A stretch of DNA of 64,000 bases from Flavobacteriaceae bacterium CG_4_10_14_3_um_filter_33_47 (GTDB lineage: Bacteria; Bacteroidota; Bacteroidia; Flavobacteriales; Flavobacteriaceae), in NCBI GenBank assembly GCA_002784145.1, contig PFKE01000064.1, forward strand, positions 1 to 64,000. The letters are read 5' to 3'. Positions within the stretch are counted from its first letter, which is position 1. Each line of letters begins with the position of its first letter. A model generated the notes under the pieces. That model was given only the letters and a program-made list of their open reading frames with translations, made no database searches and had not been told where the DNA came from. Below are positions 44,860 to 54,193 of this stretch, in pieces. The translations under genes were made by a program, and so were the position numbers.

Positions 44860-47628
44860 ATGGCTACTTTTATTTTTGATGTATTAAAAGATTTACAAAA
44901 TAAACATGTAAATTTCTCTTCAATTACTTTTATTTTACCCAGTAGAAGATCTGGATTATTTTTAAAACATCAACTTTCTCAAGTTGTTCAGGAAACTATG
45001 TTTTCTCCTCATATCATAAGTATTGAGGACTTTGTTGAAGAACTATCATTGATTAAAACCATTTCTAACCCAGAACTCCTTTTTGAATTTTATAATACTT
45101 ATACTCAATTAACGCCTATTGATGATATAGAACCATTTGAATCATTTTCAAAATGGGCACAAGTTTTACTTCAAGATTTTAATGAAATTGATAGATATCT
45201 TATTTCTCCTAAACATATTTTCAATTATTTAACGGCTATTAAAGAAACTGAAAATCTGCATTGGTCGCTGGAAGAAAATCAAACGAAATTTATTAAAAAG
45301 TATTTATCATTTTGGAATAGGTTACCTCTTTACTATGCACATTTTAAAGAACAGTTAGTGTCTAAAAAATTGGGATATCAAGGACTTGTTTACAGACAGG
45401 CTGTTGAAAATTTAGAAACGTACATTCAATCCAATCCAGAAAAGCAACATGTGTTTTTAGGTTTTAACGCCTTAAATAAATCCGAAGAAACGCTCATCCA
45501 GGAATTACTTCAAAACAATCTGGCCAATATTTATTGGGACATCGATGAGCAATTTATAAATAATGATATCCACGATGCTGGATTATTTACTAGGGCTCAT
45601 AAAAATAATTGGAATTATTTTAAAAATAATCCTTTTCAATGGGTAACCAAAAACTATACAAAACATAAAAACATATCTGTTTACGGGATTCCTAAAAAAA
45701 TTGGCCAAGCAAAATATATTGGTACTCTTTTAGAAACCTTGAAAACAGAAAATAATTCTTTAAATAATACGGCCGTAATTTTAGGCGACGAAGATTTATT
45801 AATTCCAGTTTTGAACTCTCTTCCAGCAAATATAGACGCGTTAAATATTACGATGGGTTTGCCTTTAAAATCAATTCCTTTAGCAACTTTATTTGAGCAT
45901 TTATTTAAAATTCATAAAACTGCTTCAAACTCATTCTATTATAAAGATATTTTAAACTTAGTCTCTCACCCATTCATCAGACCTTTATTTTTCGTTAACG
46001 AGATAGACTACTCTTTAAAACTTACGGAGACTATTGAAAGCAATAACCTGATTTATTTAAGCGCAGAACGTGTTAAAGAAATTTCTGAAGAAACCCTTAA
46101 CGAACTCATTGACAGTTTATTTTTAAACTGGAATACTTCCATTGATTTAGCTTTAAAAAACTGTTCAAACCTTATTTATACAATAAAATCCCATTTGGAT
46201 ATAAACAAAGCTTCCAACTTTATTTCATTAGAATATTTGTTTAGATTTAATGAATTATTTAATGAACTAAAAAGGCTGAATTTAAAATACCATCATATTA
46301 AAAACATGGCCTCTTTATACAGTATTTACAAAGAATTGTTAGGCTCAGAAACCTTAGATTTTAAAGGAGAACCTTTACAAGGACTTCAAATTATGGGCAT
46401 GTTAGAATCTCGCGTTTTAGATTTTGAAACGGTTATCATTTCCTCTGTAAATGAAGGCATTCTTCCAGCGGGAAAAAGCCATCAATCTTTTATTCCTTTT
46501 GATGTTAAATTAGAAAACAAACTACCAACTTATAAAGAAAAGGACGCTGTTTATACCTATCATTTTTACAGACTTTTACAACGTGCTAAAAATATTTACA
46601 TCTTATACAATACAGAAGCCGATGGGCTATCGGGTGCCGAAAAAAGTAGGTTTATTTCACAATTGGATATTGAAGGTCTTCATAAATTATCGCATCATAT
46701 TGTTTCTCCCAAGGTGCCTGTAATAAATCAACCTTTAAATACTATTGAAAAAACACAAAATGTCATCGAGACTCTTATCAAAATTTCTGAAAAAGGGTTT
46801 TCACCATCATCACTAACCAATTACATTAGAAACCCTATTGACTTTTACTTTCAGAAAGTATTAAACATTCAAGACTATGATGATGCAGAAGAAACTGTTG
46901 CGGCGAATACCTTAGGAACCGTTATACACAATACTTTAGAAGATTTTTACAAACCATTAGTCAATACATTTTTAACGGTTGAAATCATCCAAACATTAAA
47001 ATCCCAAATTGATAAAACCGTCACAAATCACTTTAAAAAAACCTATAAAGAAGGCGATATTAGCAAAGGCAAAAACCTGATTGTCTTTGAAATTGCAAAA
47101 CGATACGTTTCAAATTTTTTAGATTTAGAAATCGCCGATTTAAAAGCAGGGAACCACATAAAAATAATGGCTATTGAAGCAGAGCATAAGGTACGCATCC
47201 CTATTCCAGAATTAAATTTTCCAGTACATATTACTGGAAAAATTGATAGAATAGACCAGTACAACGGTGTTACTAGAATTGTAGATTACAAATCGGGAAA
47301 AGTAGAGCAAACTGACGTGGAAATTGTACATTGGCAAGATATAGCCTCAGATTATAAAAAGTTCAGCAAAAGCTTCCAGATTCTGTCGTATGCCTATATG
47401 ATGCATCAATCAGGAAACATCAAACTACCAGTTGAAGCAGGTATCATTTCTTTTAAGAATTTAAAATCGGGGTTTTTAAAATTTGCCAAAAAGGATAAAA
47501 CAGGATCCTATGCTAAAAAAGATGTTTTAATAACAGAAGAAACACTCGATAGCTTTTCAAACCAACTCAAAAATCTTATTTTAGAAATCTGTAACCCAGA
47601 GATTCCTTTTACAGAAAAAGACGTTTAA
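44860..47628 (+). CDS. AddB-like PD-(D/E)XK nuclease family protein
   Basis: 922 residues. The N-terminus (ITFILPSRRSGLFLKHQL) is the degenerate helicase start seen in AddB-like proteins. Residues about 545-620 hold LESRVLDFETVIISSVNEGILP. The C-terminal nuclease carries GKIDRIDQYNGVTRIVDYKSGK (about 789-810), with the PD-(D/E)XK acidic residues and lysine, preceded by the SPSSLTNYIRNPIDFYF segment. It is the likely partner of the AddA-like protein at 38938. No four-cysteine iron-sulphur cluster pattern is apparent. It starts right after the terminator of the preceding gene, so its promoter must lie in or before that short gap. Confidence 0.85.
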   Translation: MATFIFDVLKDLQNKHVNFSSITFILPSRRSGLFLKHQLSQVVQETMFSPHIISIEDFVEELSLIKTISNPELLFEFYNTYTQLTPIDDIEPFESFSKWAQVLLQDFNEIDRYLISPKHIFNYLTAIKETENLHWSLEENQTKFIKKYLSFWNRLPLYYAHFKEQLVSKKLGYQGLVYRQAVENLETYIQSNPEKQHVFLGFNALNKSEETLIQELLQNNLANIYWDIDEQFINNDIHDAGLFTRAHKNNWNYFKNNPFQWVTKNYTKHKNISVYGIPKKIGQAKYIGTLLETLKTENNSLNNTAVILGDEDLLIPVLNSLPANIDALNITMGLPLKSIPLATLFEHLFKIHKTASNSFYYKDILNLVSHPFIRPLFFVNEIDYSLKLTETIESNNLIYLSAERVKEISEETLNELIDSLFLNWNTSIDLALKNCSNLIYTIKSHLDINKASNFISLEYLFRFNELFNELKRLNLKYHHIKNMASLYSIYKELLGSETLDFKGEPLQGLQIMGMLESRVLDFETVIISSVNEGILPAGKSHQSFIPFDVKLENKLPTYKEKDAVYTYHFYRLLQRAKNIYILYNTEADGLSGAEKSRFISQLDIEGLHKLSHHIVSPKVPVINQPLNTIEKTQNVIETLIKISEKGFSPSSLTNYIRNPIDFYFQKVLNIQDYDDAEETVAANTLGTVIHNTLEDFYKPLVNTFLTVEIIQTLKSQIDKTVTNHFKKTYKEGDISKGKNLIVFEIAKRYVSNFLDLEIADLKAGNHIKIMAIEAEHKVRIPIPELNFPVHITGKIDRIDQYNGVTRIVDYKSGKVEQTDVEIVHWQDIASDYKKFSKSFQILSYAYMMHQSGNIKLPVEAGIISFKNLKSGFLKFAKKDKTGSYAKKDVLITEETLDSFSNQLKNLILEICNPEIPFTEKDV

Positions 47629-47630
47629 AT

Positions 47631-48467
47631 ATGGATAAAAACAGCTTGGTTATTCAAGGAAAACATCATAAACCTATTTTAATTGACTTTCAATACATCT
47701 CTAATGGCTTACAAAAACCAATCATCATTTTTTGTCATGGATATAAGGGTTTTAAAGATTGGGGCGCATGGAATCTGATGGCTTTAACATTTGCTGAAGC
47801 TGGTTTTTGTTTTATTAAATTTAATTTCTCCCATAATGGTGGAACACTAAAAGAACCTATTGATTTTCCCGATTTAGAGGCCTTTGGAAACAATAATTAC
47901 ACGAAAGAACTAGATGATTTGGAAGCAGTTATTGATTGGGTTTTTAATAATAAAGGCTTTGAGAATGAAACAAATAAAAAGAACATAACATTAATAGGTC
48001 ACAGTAGAGGATGCGGTATTGTTTCTATTAAAGCTGAAGAAGATAGCAGAATTAAAAAACTTATAACCTTAGCTGGGGTTAGTGATTATGGGGTTAGATT
48101 TCCAAAAGGAAACGCTTTTGAAGCATGGAAAAAAAATGGGGTTTATAAGGTGGAAAATGCCAGGACAAAACAGCAGATGCCACATTATTTCCAGTTTTAT
48201 CAGGATTTTACTGAAAACGAAAAACGTTTAACCATAAAACGAGCGGTTTCAAACCTAAAAATTCCACATTTAATCATTCATGGAGATGCCGATACCAGCG
48301 TATCTATTGAAGAAGCAAAAAAACTTCATGAATGGAATCCAAACAGCACCCTAAAGATTATTAAAGATGCCAATCATGTTTTTGGTGCATCACACCCTTG
48401 GAAATCTTCTGAAACTCCACAGCATTTAAGTCAGGCCATTCAATCTATAATGCTCTTTTTAAGCTAA
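47631..48467 (+). CDS. alpha/beta hydrolase
   Basis: 278 residues, cytoplasmic. Nucleophile elbow LIGHSRGCG (Ser at about 125), oxyanion-region FCHGYKGFKDWGAW, acidic residue in IHGDADTSVS and terminal His in DANHVFGASHPW complete a catalytic triad. A dienelactone hydrolase-like or acyl esterase function is possible; the substrate is unknown. It follows the AddB-like gene by 2 bp, so they are probably co-transcribed. Confidence 0.88.
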   Translation: MDKNSLVIQGKHHKPILIDFQYISNGLQKPIIIFCHGYKGFKDWGAWNLMALTFAEAGFCFIKFNFSHNGGTLKEPIDFPDLEAFGNNNYTKELDDLEAVIDWVFNNKGFENETNKKNITLIGHSRGCGIVSIKAEEDSRIKKLITLAGVSDYGVRFPKGNAFEAWKKNGVYKVENARTKQQMPHYFQFYQDFTENEKRLTIKRAVSNLKIPHLIIHGDADTSVSIEEAKKLHEWNPNSTLKIIKDANHVFGASHPWKSSETPQHLSQAIQSIMLFLS

Positions 48468-48651
48468 AATCTATACCACTAAAAAAAAAAGGTTGCCTTA
48501 AAGCAATTCTTAAGCATAAATTTTAAAAAACTGTTTTCTGCTCATCCCTAATTTTCAGATTTGCTCAACAAAAAACTGCTTCTTTTTTTAAAAAAGATTC
48601 TTTAAAACGCAACCATTTTGCTTAAAAAGCATCTTTCCATAAAACTTACTT

Positions 48652-49047
48652 ATGAAAAAAGTTTATGTGCCTGTATTTGCCTTATGCCTTGTTTTTATGG
48701 CATTTCAATGTGAAGATGACATTCATTTAACTCAGGAACAAGAAGCGTTGGAATTAAATACTTTAAAACAAACTATTGATGATTTAGCCTCTCAACCTCT
48801 TTGCAACGAATCTACAGAATGTAACTATATCGCTTTTGGAAGCAAACCCTGTGGTGGCCCTTGGGGTTATTTAATATATTCCACCGCTATTGATGAAGAA
48901 AAACTCATCATGCTAGTTGAGGAATACAACCAAAAACAAGATGCTTTCAATAAAAAATGGGATGTGGTTTCAGATTGCTCAGTAGCTTTACCTCCTACAA
49001 ACATAAATTGTGAAAATAACACCTGCATTGCTGTTTATCAAAACTAA
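48652..49047 (+). CDS. cysteine-rich hypothetical lipoprotein
   Basis: 131 residues with a lipoprotein-like signal peptide (MKKVYVPVFALCLVFMAFQC, Cys20). The mature part holds six further cysteines (PLCNESTEC, SKPCGGPWGY, VSDCS, INCENNTC), consistent with three disulphides outside the cytoplasm, and the segment KPCGGPWGYLIYS is striking. It resembles small secreted proteins of unknown function in Bacteroidota. Followed closely by plsC-like gene. Confidence 0.7.
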   Translation: MKKVYVPVFALCLVFMAFQCEDDIHLTQEQEALELNTLKQTIDDLASQPLCNESTECNYIAFGSKPCGGPWGYLIYSTAIDEEKLIMLVEEYNQKQDAFNKKWDVVSDCSVALPPTNINCENNTCIAVYQN

Positions 49048-49068
49048 GTTTTTCCTTATTTTTGGGGC

Positions 49069-49806
49069 ATGCGAAAACTGTTGGCTTACCCTTTAACTAT
49101 TTTACATTTACTGTGTTTTTTTATAACATTAGTCATTTTTCATCCTATTCAGTGGCTATGTTTTAACCTTTCTGGCTATCAGGCACATAAAAAAAGCGTT
49201 GATATTTTGCAATGGTGTTTAATGCGTTGCGCCAATATATTAGGGACTCGGTTTACATTTACTAACCCTCATAACATAGAGACCAACCAACCTTTAATTA
49301 TTGTTTCAAATCATCAAAGTTTGCATGATATATATCCTATTACATGGTATATGCGAAAACATCATCCAAAATTTATTAGTAAAATTGAATTAGGAAAAGG
49401 AATTCCTAGTGTATCTTATAATTTACGTCATGGTGGCGCTGCTTTAATTGACAGAAAAAACCCAAGGCAATCACTACCTACGCTTATGAAATTTGGTGAG
49501 TATATTGAAGAAAATAAACGTTCCGCCGTTATTTTTCCCGAAGGCACAAGAAGTAAAAATGGCGAACCAAAGCCTTTTCAAACTAAAGGATTGGACATTT
49601 TATTCAAAAAAATTCCTTCTGCTGTTATTGTTCCCATCTCTATAAATAACTCATGGAAAATGTATCAATATGGCAAATTTCCTATGGGAATAGGTTCACA
49701 TATTACCTTTACGGTACATAAGCCCTTAAAATTGTCTACCTTTGCAGATAAAGAAGCCCTTATTAAAACGATTGAAACAACCATTAAAAATAATATTCAT
49801 CCCTAA
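49069..49806 (+). CDS. plsC: 1-acyl-sn-glycerol-3-phosphate acyltransferase
   Basis: 245 residues with an N-terminal membrane segment and the acyltransferase motifs: SNHQSLHD (His82, Asp87, the HX4D catalytic pair), IELGKGIP, FPEGTRSKNG (about 155-164) and VPISI. It forms phosphatidic acid from lysophosphatidic acid. The 9-bp gap to the acyl-ACP desaturase suggests a shared role in membrane lipid composition. Confidence 0.9.
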   Translation: MRKLLAYPLTILHLLCFFITLVIFHPIQWLCFNLSGYQAHKKSVDILQWCLMRCANILGTRFTFTNPHNIETNQPLIIVSNHQSLHDIYPITWYMRKHHPKFISKIELGKGIPSVSYNLRHGGAALIDRKNPRQSLPTLMKFGEYIEENKRSAVIFPEGTRSKNGEPKPFQTKGLDILFKKIPSAVIVPISINNSWKMYQYGKFPMGIGSHITFTVHKPLKLSTFADKEALIKTIETTIKNNIHP

Positions 49807-49815
49807 AAAATAACT

Positions 49816-50811
49816 ATGTCTTTAAAGAATGTTCGTTTAGAAGTCATGCAGTTTTTGGAAAAAGACGTTGAAGCTTTAATAGAAAAATACCTGATCCCCA
49901 TAGAAAAAATATGGCAACCCACAGATTTTTTACCTAATTCTGAAGGCCATACTTTTTTTGAAGACGTTAAAGAAATCCGTGAATTATCAAAAGAACTACC
50001 ATACGATTTTTGGGTGGTTTTAGTAGGTGATATGATTACAGAAGAAGCGTTACCAACCTACGAATCTTGGTTGATGGATGTTGAAGGCGTAGACAATGTA
50101 GATAAAACGAATGCTTGGGCTAAATGGGTTCGTCATTGGACCGCTGAAGAAAACAGACATGGCGACGTGCTTAATAAATACTTGTATTTATCTGGCAGAG
50201 TTAATATGAAAGAAATTGAAAAAACCACACAATATTTAATAGCAGATGGTTTTGATATTGGAACTGATAAAGATCCGTATAAAAACTTTGTTTACACCAG
50301 TTTTCAAGAATTAGCAACCTATATTTCTCACAACAGAGTGGCTAAAATTGCGACTCAAAGTGGAAATAAACAGCTAGGAAAGATGTGTAAAATCATTTCA
50401 GGTGATGAAATGAGGCACCATAATGCTTATTCTGAATTTGTAGAACGTATTTTTAAAGTAGATCCTAGTCAAATGATGATGGCTTTTCATTATATGATGA
50501 AACAAAAAATTACCATGCCCGCTCATTTTTTAAGAGAATCTGGAAACAAAATAAGCACCGCTTTTGAAGAGTTTTCAAACACGGCTCAGCGTATTGGTGT
50601 TTATACCTCTAGAGATTATATTGAAATTCTAGAAAAACTAATGGTCCGTTGGGAAATTGACAAAATCAATAACCTAACCGATGAAGCTGAAAAAGCCAGA
50701 GAATACTTAATGAAACTACCTGAAAGAATGTTACGATTAGCAGATAGAATGAAAATACCTGAAAATTCATTTCAATTTAAATGGGTTGAACCAGCTAAAT
50801 TAAAATTATAG
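49816..50811 (+). CDS. acyl-ACP desaturase (soluble di-iron type)
   Basis: 331 residues. Two ExxH motifs provide the di-iron site: EENRHG (about 114-119) and DEMRHH (about 196-201), with a further Glu in SFQELATY. It fits the stearoyl-ACP 9-desaturase family, which introduces a double bond into ACP-bound fatty acids using ferredoxin and oxygen. Adjacent to plsC, so probably concerned with membrane fluidity. Confidence 0.9.
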   Translation: MSLKNVRLEVMQFLEKDVEALIEKYLIPIEKIWQPTDFLPNSEGHTFFEDVKEIRELSKELPYDFWVVLVGDMITEEALPTYESWLMDVEGVDNVDKTNAWAKWVRHWTAEENRHGDVLNKYLYLSGRVNMKEIEKTTQYLIADGFDIGTDKDPYKNFVYTSFQELATYISHNRVAKIATQSGNKQLGKMCKIISGDEMRHHNAYSEFVERIFKVDPSQMMMAFHYMMKQKITMPAHFLRESGNKISTAFEEFSNTAQRIGVYTSRDYIEILEKLMVRWEIDKINNLTDEAEKAREYLMKLPERMLRLADRMKIPENSFQFKWVEPAKLKL

Positions 50812-50832
50812 ATTTTAGATAAATAATAAACT

Positions 50833-50860
50833 AATTCCTTTTGTTTCAAGAGGAATTTTT
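50833..50860 (+). terminator. probable terminator after the desaturase gene
   Basis: AATTCCTT at 50833-50840 pairs with AGAGGAATT starting near 50849 (7-8 pairs, one wobble), followed by TTTTATTTTA. It lies 22 bp past the stop. Confidence 0.6.
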
Positions 50861-50870
50861 ATTTTAGGGA

Positions 50871-51527
50871 ATGCTAACTAAAGAAGAACACATTTCAAAA
50901 ACCATCGCATTTGTAAAGCATCAATTAATCAATGCCGAAGGTGGACATGACTGGTTTCATATTGAACGTGTTTACAACAATGCCTTGTTGATTTCAAAAA
51001 CTGAACCCGTAGATGACTTTGTTGTAGCCTTAGCAGCCTTACTTCATGATATTGCCGATAGTAAATTCCATGATGGAAACGAAACCATTGGGCCTAAAAT
51101 AGCTCGTGAATTTTTATTCAAATTAAATGTAGATTCCTCTATAATGGAGCATGTCATTAATATTATAGAGAACATCTCATTTAAAGGCGGCCATGAAGTA
51201 CCAACATTTCATTCAGCAGAATTAGCCGTTGTTCAAGATGCCGACAGACTAGATGCTATGGGAGCTATTGGTATTGCCCGTTGTTTTAATTATGGTGGTT
51301 TTAAAAATCGTCAGCTTTACAATCCTGAAATACCACCAAATCTTGGCATGAATAAAGAAGAATACAAAGCTTCAAATGCTCCAACCATTAATCATTTTTA
51401 TGAAAAGCTGTTGCTATTAAAAGATAAAATGAATACCAAAACAGCAAAAAAAATTGCTTTAGAAAGACACCAATATATGGAAACCTTCCTAAAACAATTT
51501 TATAAAGAATGGAACGGACTTTATTAA
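50871..51527 (+). CDS. HD domain phosphohydrolase
   Basis: 218 residues. HD-superfamily ligands: His in GGHDWFHIERVYNNA, HD in LLHDIADSKFHDG and a later Asp in VQDADRLDAMGAIGIARCF. It resembles the YedJ group of metal-dependent phosphohydrolases; the substrate is unknown. It shares a palindromic TTAA (51524-51527) with the AraC gene, in which both strands' stop codons overlap. Confidence 0.88.
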   Translation: MLTKEEHISKTIAFVKHQLINAEGGHDWFHIERVYNNALLISKTEPVDDFVVALAALLHDIADSKFHDGNETIGPKIAREFLFKLNVDSSIMEHVINIIENISFKGGHEVPTFHSAELAVVQDADRLDAMGAIGIARCFNYGGFKNRQLYNPEIPPNLGMNKEEYKASNAPTINHFYEKLLLLKDKMNTKTAKKIALERHQYMETFLKQFYKEWNGLY

Positions 51528-52414
51528 CTTGCTAACAAAGGTTGTTCCATTATTTTTTTAATTTCCTTTCTATAGTTTGAAGCACTTTTTCCTGTAACCT
51601 CATTAAATTGTTTATTAAAATGAGAGAAATTGTTAAATCCGCACTCAAAACAAATATCGGCAATACTTAATTGGCTTTCATTTAACAACTTAGTGGCGTG
51701 AACAACTCTGTATTCATTTACCAGTTCTGTAAATGTTTTTCCTGTGGTCTTTTTAAAGAATCTGCAAAATGCTGGAACGGTCATGCTTACTTTATCTGAG
51801 ATTTCTTCCAAGCTTATATGCCTCTTAAAATTATTGTTTACAAACTTAAAGATGGTATCAATCTTTGAGCTGTCTTGTGGCTTGGTTTCAAAAGCAAATC
51901 CATCGGCGTTTAATAAGGTATAATCTTCAGACTCTGCCAAGTCGTTTAAAACCTCCAGAAGCTTTAAAATTCTTTCAAAGCCTTCTAAATCAGGTAGTTT
52001 TTCAATTTTTGGACCCACTACTTTTTTTGCTTCAGGTTTAAATAACAAGCCGCTTTTTGCACGTTCAAATAGCGATGCTATTTTAGCCATTTCTGGTGTA
52101 TTAAAAAACCCTTCTCCCAAGAAATCAGATTTAAACTGTACTACCGTTTCTGTACCATTGGCAGTAAGTCTGTCTGTAAATCCATTATGTGGAAGATTAG
52201 ATCCTAATAATATAAGCTGGCTATTGTTAAAATATGATAAGTGGTTTCCAATATGTCTTTTTCCTTTGCCTTTATTAACATAGACCAACTCCAATTCTGG
52301 GTGGAAATGCCAAAAAGCAAAATTATTTTCCCTTTTTTCGGTATGTTGCTTAACTACTAAGGAACTACCAAAGCCAGGGCTAACTTTTTCAAATGTAGGT
52401 TTCTTATTAAGCAT
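51524..52414 (-). CDS. AraC family transcriptional regulator
   Basis: 296 residues. The N-terminal half is a cupin-like sensor domain (WHFHPELELVYVNKGKGKRHIGNHL, about 35-60). The C-terminal about 100 residues are the double helix-turn-helix AraC domain (HISLEEISDKVSMTVPAFCRFFKKTTGKTFTELVNEYRV, then ADICFECGFNNFSHFNKQF). It is divergent, across about 200 bp, from the first of two paralogous secreted proteins; whether it controls them is untested. Confidence 0.9.
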   Translation of the reverse strand: MLNKKPTFEKVSPGFGSSLVVKQHTEKRENNFAFWHFHPELELVYVNKGKGKRHIGNHLSYFNNSQLILLGSNLPHNGFTDRLTANGTETVVQFKSDFLGEGFFNTPEMAKIASLFERAKSGLLFKPEAKKVVGPKIEKLPDLEGFERILKLLEVLNDLAESEDYTLLNADGFAFETKPQDSSKIDTIFKFVNNNFKRHISLEEISDKVSMTVPAFCRFFKKTTGKTFTELVNEYRVVHATKLLNESQLSIADICFECGFNNFSHFNKQFNEVTGKSASNYRKEIKKIMEQPLLAS

Positions 52415-52525
52415 AATTAATTTTTAAACAAATTTACAATATTTCTATCTGAAAAAATATATTCTATTAACATAAATGTATGCTATTTTACCTTAACATA
52501 TAATTAACTTTAATTTTACAGTTAA

Positions 52526-52585
52526 AATAACACACAAATTGATTAAAATGGATGTTTTTTAAGGTCTTAATCGGTTATACATTTG
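52526..52585 (+). promoter_or_regulatory. duplicated promoter, copy 1
   Basis: Contains a conserved block ending ATGGATGTTTT (52548-52558) and TACATTTG (52578-52585), an exact TAnnTTTG -7 box exactly 30 bp after the start of ATGG. The same layout recurs at 53409 and 54543. Confidence 0.7.
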
Positions 52586-52615
52586 TCCTGTTGAACGTTA
52601 AAAAAAATCCAAATC

Positions 52616-53221
52616 ATGAAAAAAGTAATTAAAAACAGTATAATAATGGTAGCCATGTGTACTGCCTTATTAAGTAATGCCAATGAAGGTTCGTCTTTTA
52701 TTCCTAAAAAAGATAGCAATATTGCTAAAACCACATTAACCTTAACAGATGTTAAAGAAGGTCAAAGACTCATTATAAAAGACTTAAATGGTTTTATTTT
52801 ATATAAAGAGTTTATAAAAGAATCTGGTTTATATTCAAAAGTTTTTGATTTAACAGATCTACCGGACGGAGATTATTTCTTTGAACATGAAAAAGACTTA
52901 GAAATAAAAACGATTCCTTTTAGTGTAAAATCTAATACGGTAACTTTTGAAAAAGATAAAACAATAACCCTTTACAAGCCTTATGTTGTTTTAAAAAAGA
53001 ATACCATATATATGAATAAACTAGCTCTAAATGATGCGTCTTTAGATTTAACTATTCATTATGTAGGTTATAATGGTGGCAAAGAATTGATTTACTCCGA
53101 AACCATTAAAAACACAAAAAGTATTGAACGAGCCTATAAACTTATGAAAAGCAATAAAGGAAATTACATCGTTACAATCCATTCAGACAACAGAACGTAC
53201 TATGAGTATTTTACGTTATAA
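52616..53221 (+). CDS. secreted hypothetical protein, paralogue 1
   Basis: 201 residues with a Sec signal peptide (MKKVIKNSIIMVAMCTALL to about SNANE). Two beta-sandwich-like repeats follow: KEGQRLIIKDLNGFILYKE-FDLTDLPDGDYFFEHEKDLEIKTIPFSV (about 42-105) and a second about 110-200. The first half resembles the fold of the type IX secretion sorting domain (DLSxLxxGxY) but lacks the usual C-terminal end. It is about one half identical in sequence to the protein at 53498. Function unknown. Confidence 0.8.
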   Translation: MKKVIKNSIIMVAMCTALLSNANEGSSFIPKKDSNIAKTTLTLTDVKEGQRLIIKDLNGFILYKEFIKESGLYSKVFDLTDLPDGDYFFEHEKDLEIKTIPFSVKSNTVTFEKDKTITLYKPYVVLKKNTIYMNKLALNDASLDLTIHYVGYNGGKELIYSETIKNTKSIERAYKLMKSNKGNYIVTIHSDNRTYYEYFTL

Positions 53222-53253
53222 TTAAATTAAATAATCTATCATCTTTATAATTA

Positions 53254-53279
53254 GAGCCTCAATGGAGGCTCTTTTTTTA
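53254..53279 (+). terminator. terminator of paralogue 1
   Basis: GAGCCTC at 53254-53260, loop AATG, GAGGCTC at 53265-53271, then seven T. Located 33 bp after the stop. Confidence 0.9.
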
Positions 53280-53408
53280 TTTGTTCCTTTAGGTATTCAT
53301 TAAAAACCAGCCTTTTAAGCAAAAAATAGTATTCAAGATATATTTAAATTTAACATAAATATGTTCTATATTATCTTAACATTAAATTAACATATAGCGC
53401 ATTGATAA

Positions 53409-53468
53409 TATAGCACATAAATCAGTCAAAATGGTTGTTTTGCCTATAGCATATCAGTTATACATTTG
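53409..53468 (+). promoter_or_regulatory. duplicated promoter, copy 2
   Basis: Conserved block CACATAAATCAGTCAAAATGG, then GTTTT and, 30 bp after ATGG, TACATTTG at 53461-53468. The upstream AT-rich sequence is also similar to that before copy 1, so the duplication included at least 150 bp of leader. Confidence 0.7.
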
Positions 53469-53497
53469 CCTTGTAAAACGTTACAAAAACCCCAATT

Positions 53498-54094
53498 ATG
53501 AAAAATAGAAAAATTACATTAAGAAAAAGTATCCTAGTAGCTCTCATATTTACAGCTATGATTGGTAATGCAACCAATGAATTAAATAACGATCCTAAAA
53601 ACAGAATAAAGAAAACAACCTTTTCTTTAAACCATGTAAAAACAGGAAATCAATTAAAAATAAAAGATTTAAACGGAATCATTCTTTATAAAGAAGACAT
53701 TAAAACCTCTGGAACCTATTCTAAAGGCTTTGATTTAACCTCTTTACCAAATGAATCTTATGTATTTGAGCTTGAAAAAGATTTAGAAATTAAATCATTT
53801 CCATTTACAGTAACTTCTCAAACCGTTGTATTTGAAAAAGAAGAAACAATCATTCATAAACCTTTTGTTACTGTAAAAGACAACTATATTTATGTTTCTA
53901 AATTAGCTTTAAATGAAGAGCCTTTAGATATAAAAATATACTACCAAGAGGCATCAGACCTTATTTATTCTGAAAAAGTTGAAAACACAAAAAACATTCA
54001 AAAAATTTATAAGCTAAAATCAACTGCCAAAGGCGATTATAAAATTGTTTTAACTTCAAACGGAAGAGAATATTACGAAAGCATAACATTATAA
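53498..54094 (+). CDS. secreted hypothetical protein, paralogue 2
   Basis: 198 residues, same layout as paralogue 1: signal peptide (MKNRKITLRKSILVALIF to about GNATNE), then KTGNQLKIKDLNGIILYKED-FDLTSLPNESYVFELEKDLEIKSFPFTV and a second repeat ending YYESITL. The two genes arose by tandem duplication that included the promoter. Its own terminator is at 54128-54160. Confidence 0.8.
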   Translation: MKNRKITLRKSILVALIFTAMIGNATNELNNDPKNRIKKTTFSLNHVKTGNQLKIKDLNGIILYKEDIKTSGTYSKGFDLTSLPNESYVFELEKDLEIKSFPFTVTSQTVVFEKEETIIHKPFVTVKDNYIYVSKLALNEEPLDIKIYYQEASDLIYSEKVENTKNIQKIYKLKSTAKGDYKIVLTSNGREYYESITL

Positions 54095-54127
54095 TACTTA
54101 ATGTTTCACACTTAGTTTAGTTTGTTT

Positions 54128-54164
54128 AAAAGGTAAGTATTAGCGATAATCTTACCTTTTTATT
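54128..54164 (+). terminator. terminator of paralogue 2
   Basis: AAAAGGTAAG at 54128-54137 pairs perfectly with CTTACCTTTT at 54151-54160, 13-nt loop, and ends in T-rich sequence. It lies 34 bp after the stop. Confidence 0.8.
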
Positions 54165-54193
54165 ATTTCTTTTTAAAATTAAAAACTTGTTTT

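Noticed and set aside
48468-48651. Repeated AAAAAACTG words in the gap before the cysteine-rich lipoprotein
   Set aside because: Two copies 45 bp apart in very A-rich sequence are likely by chance; no phase, dyad or promoter match supports a role.
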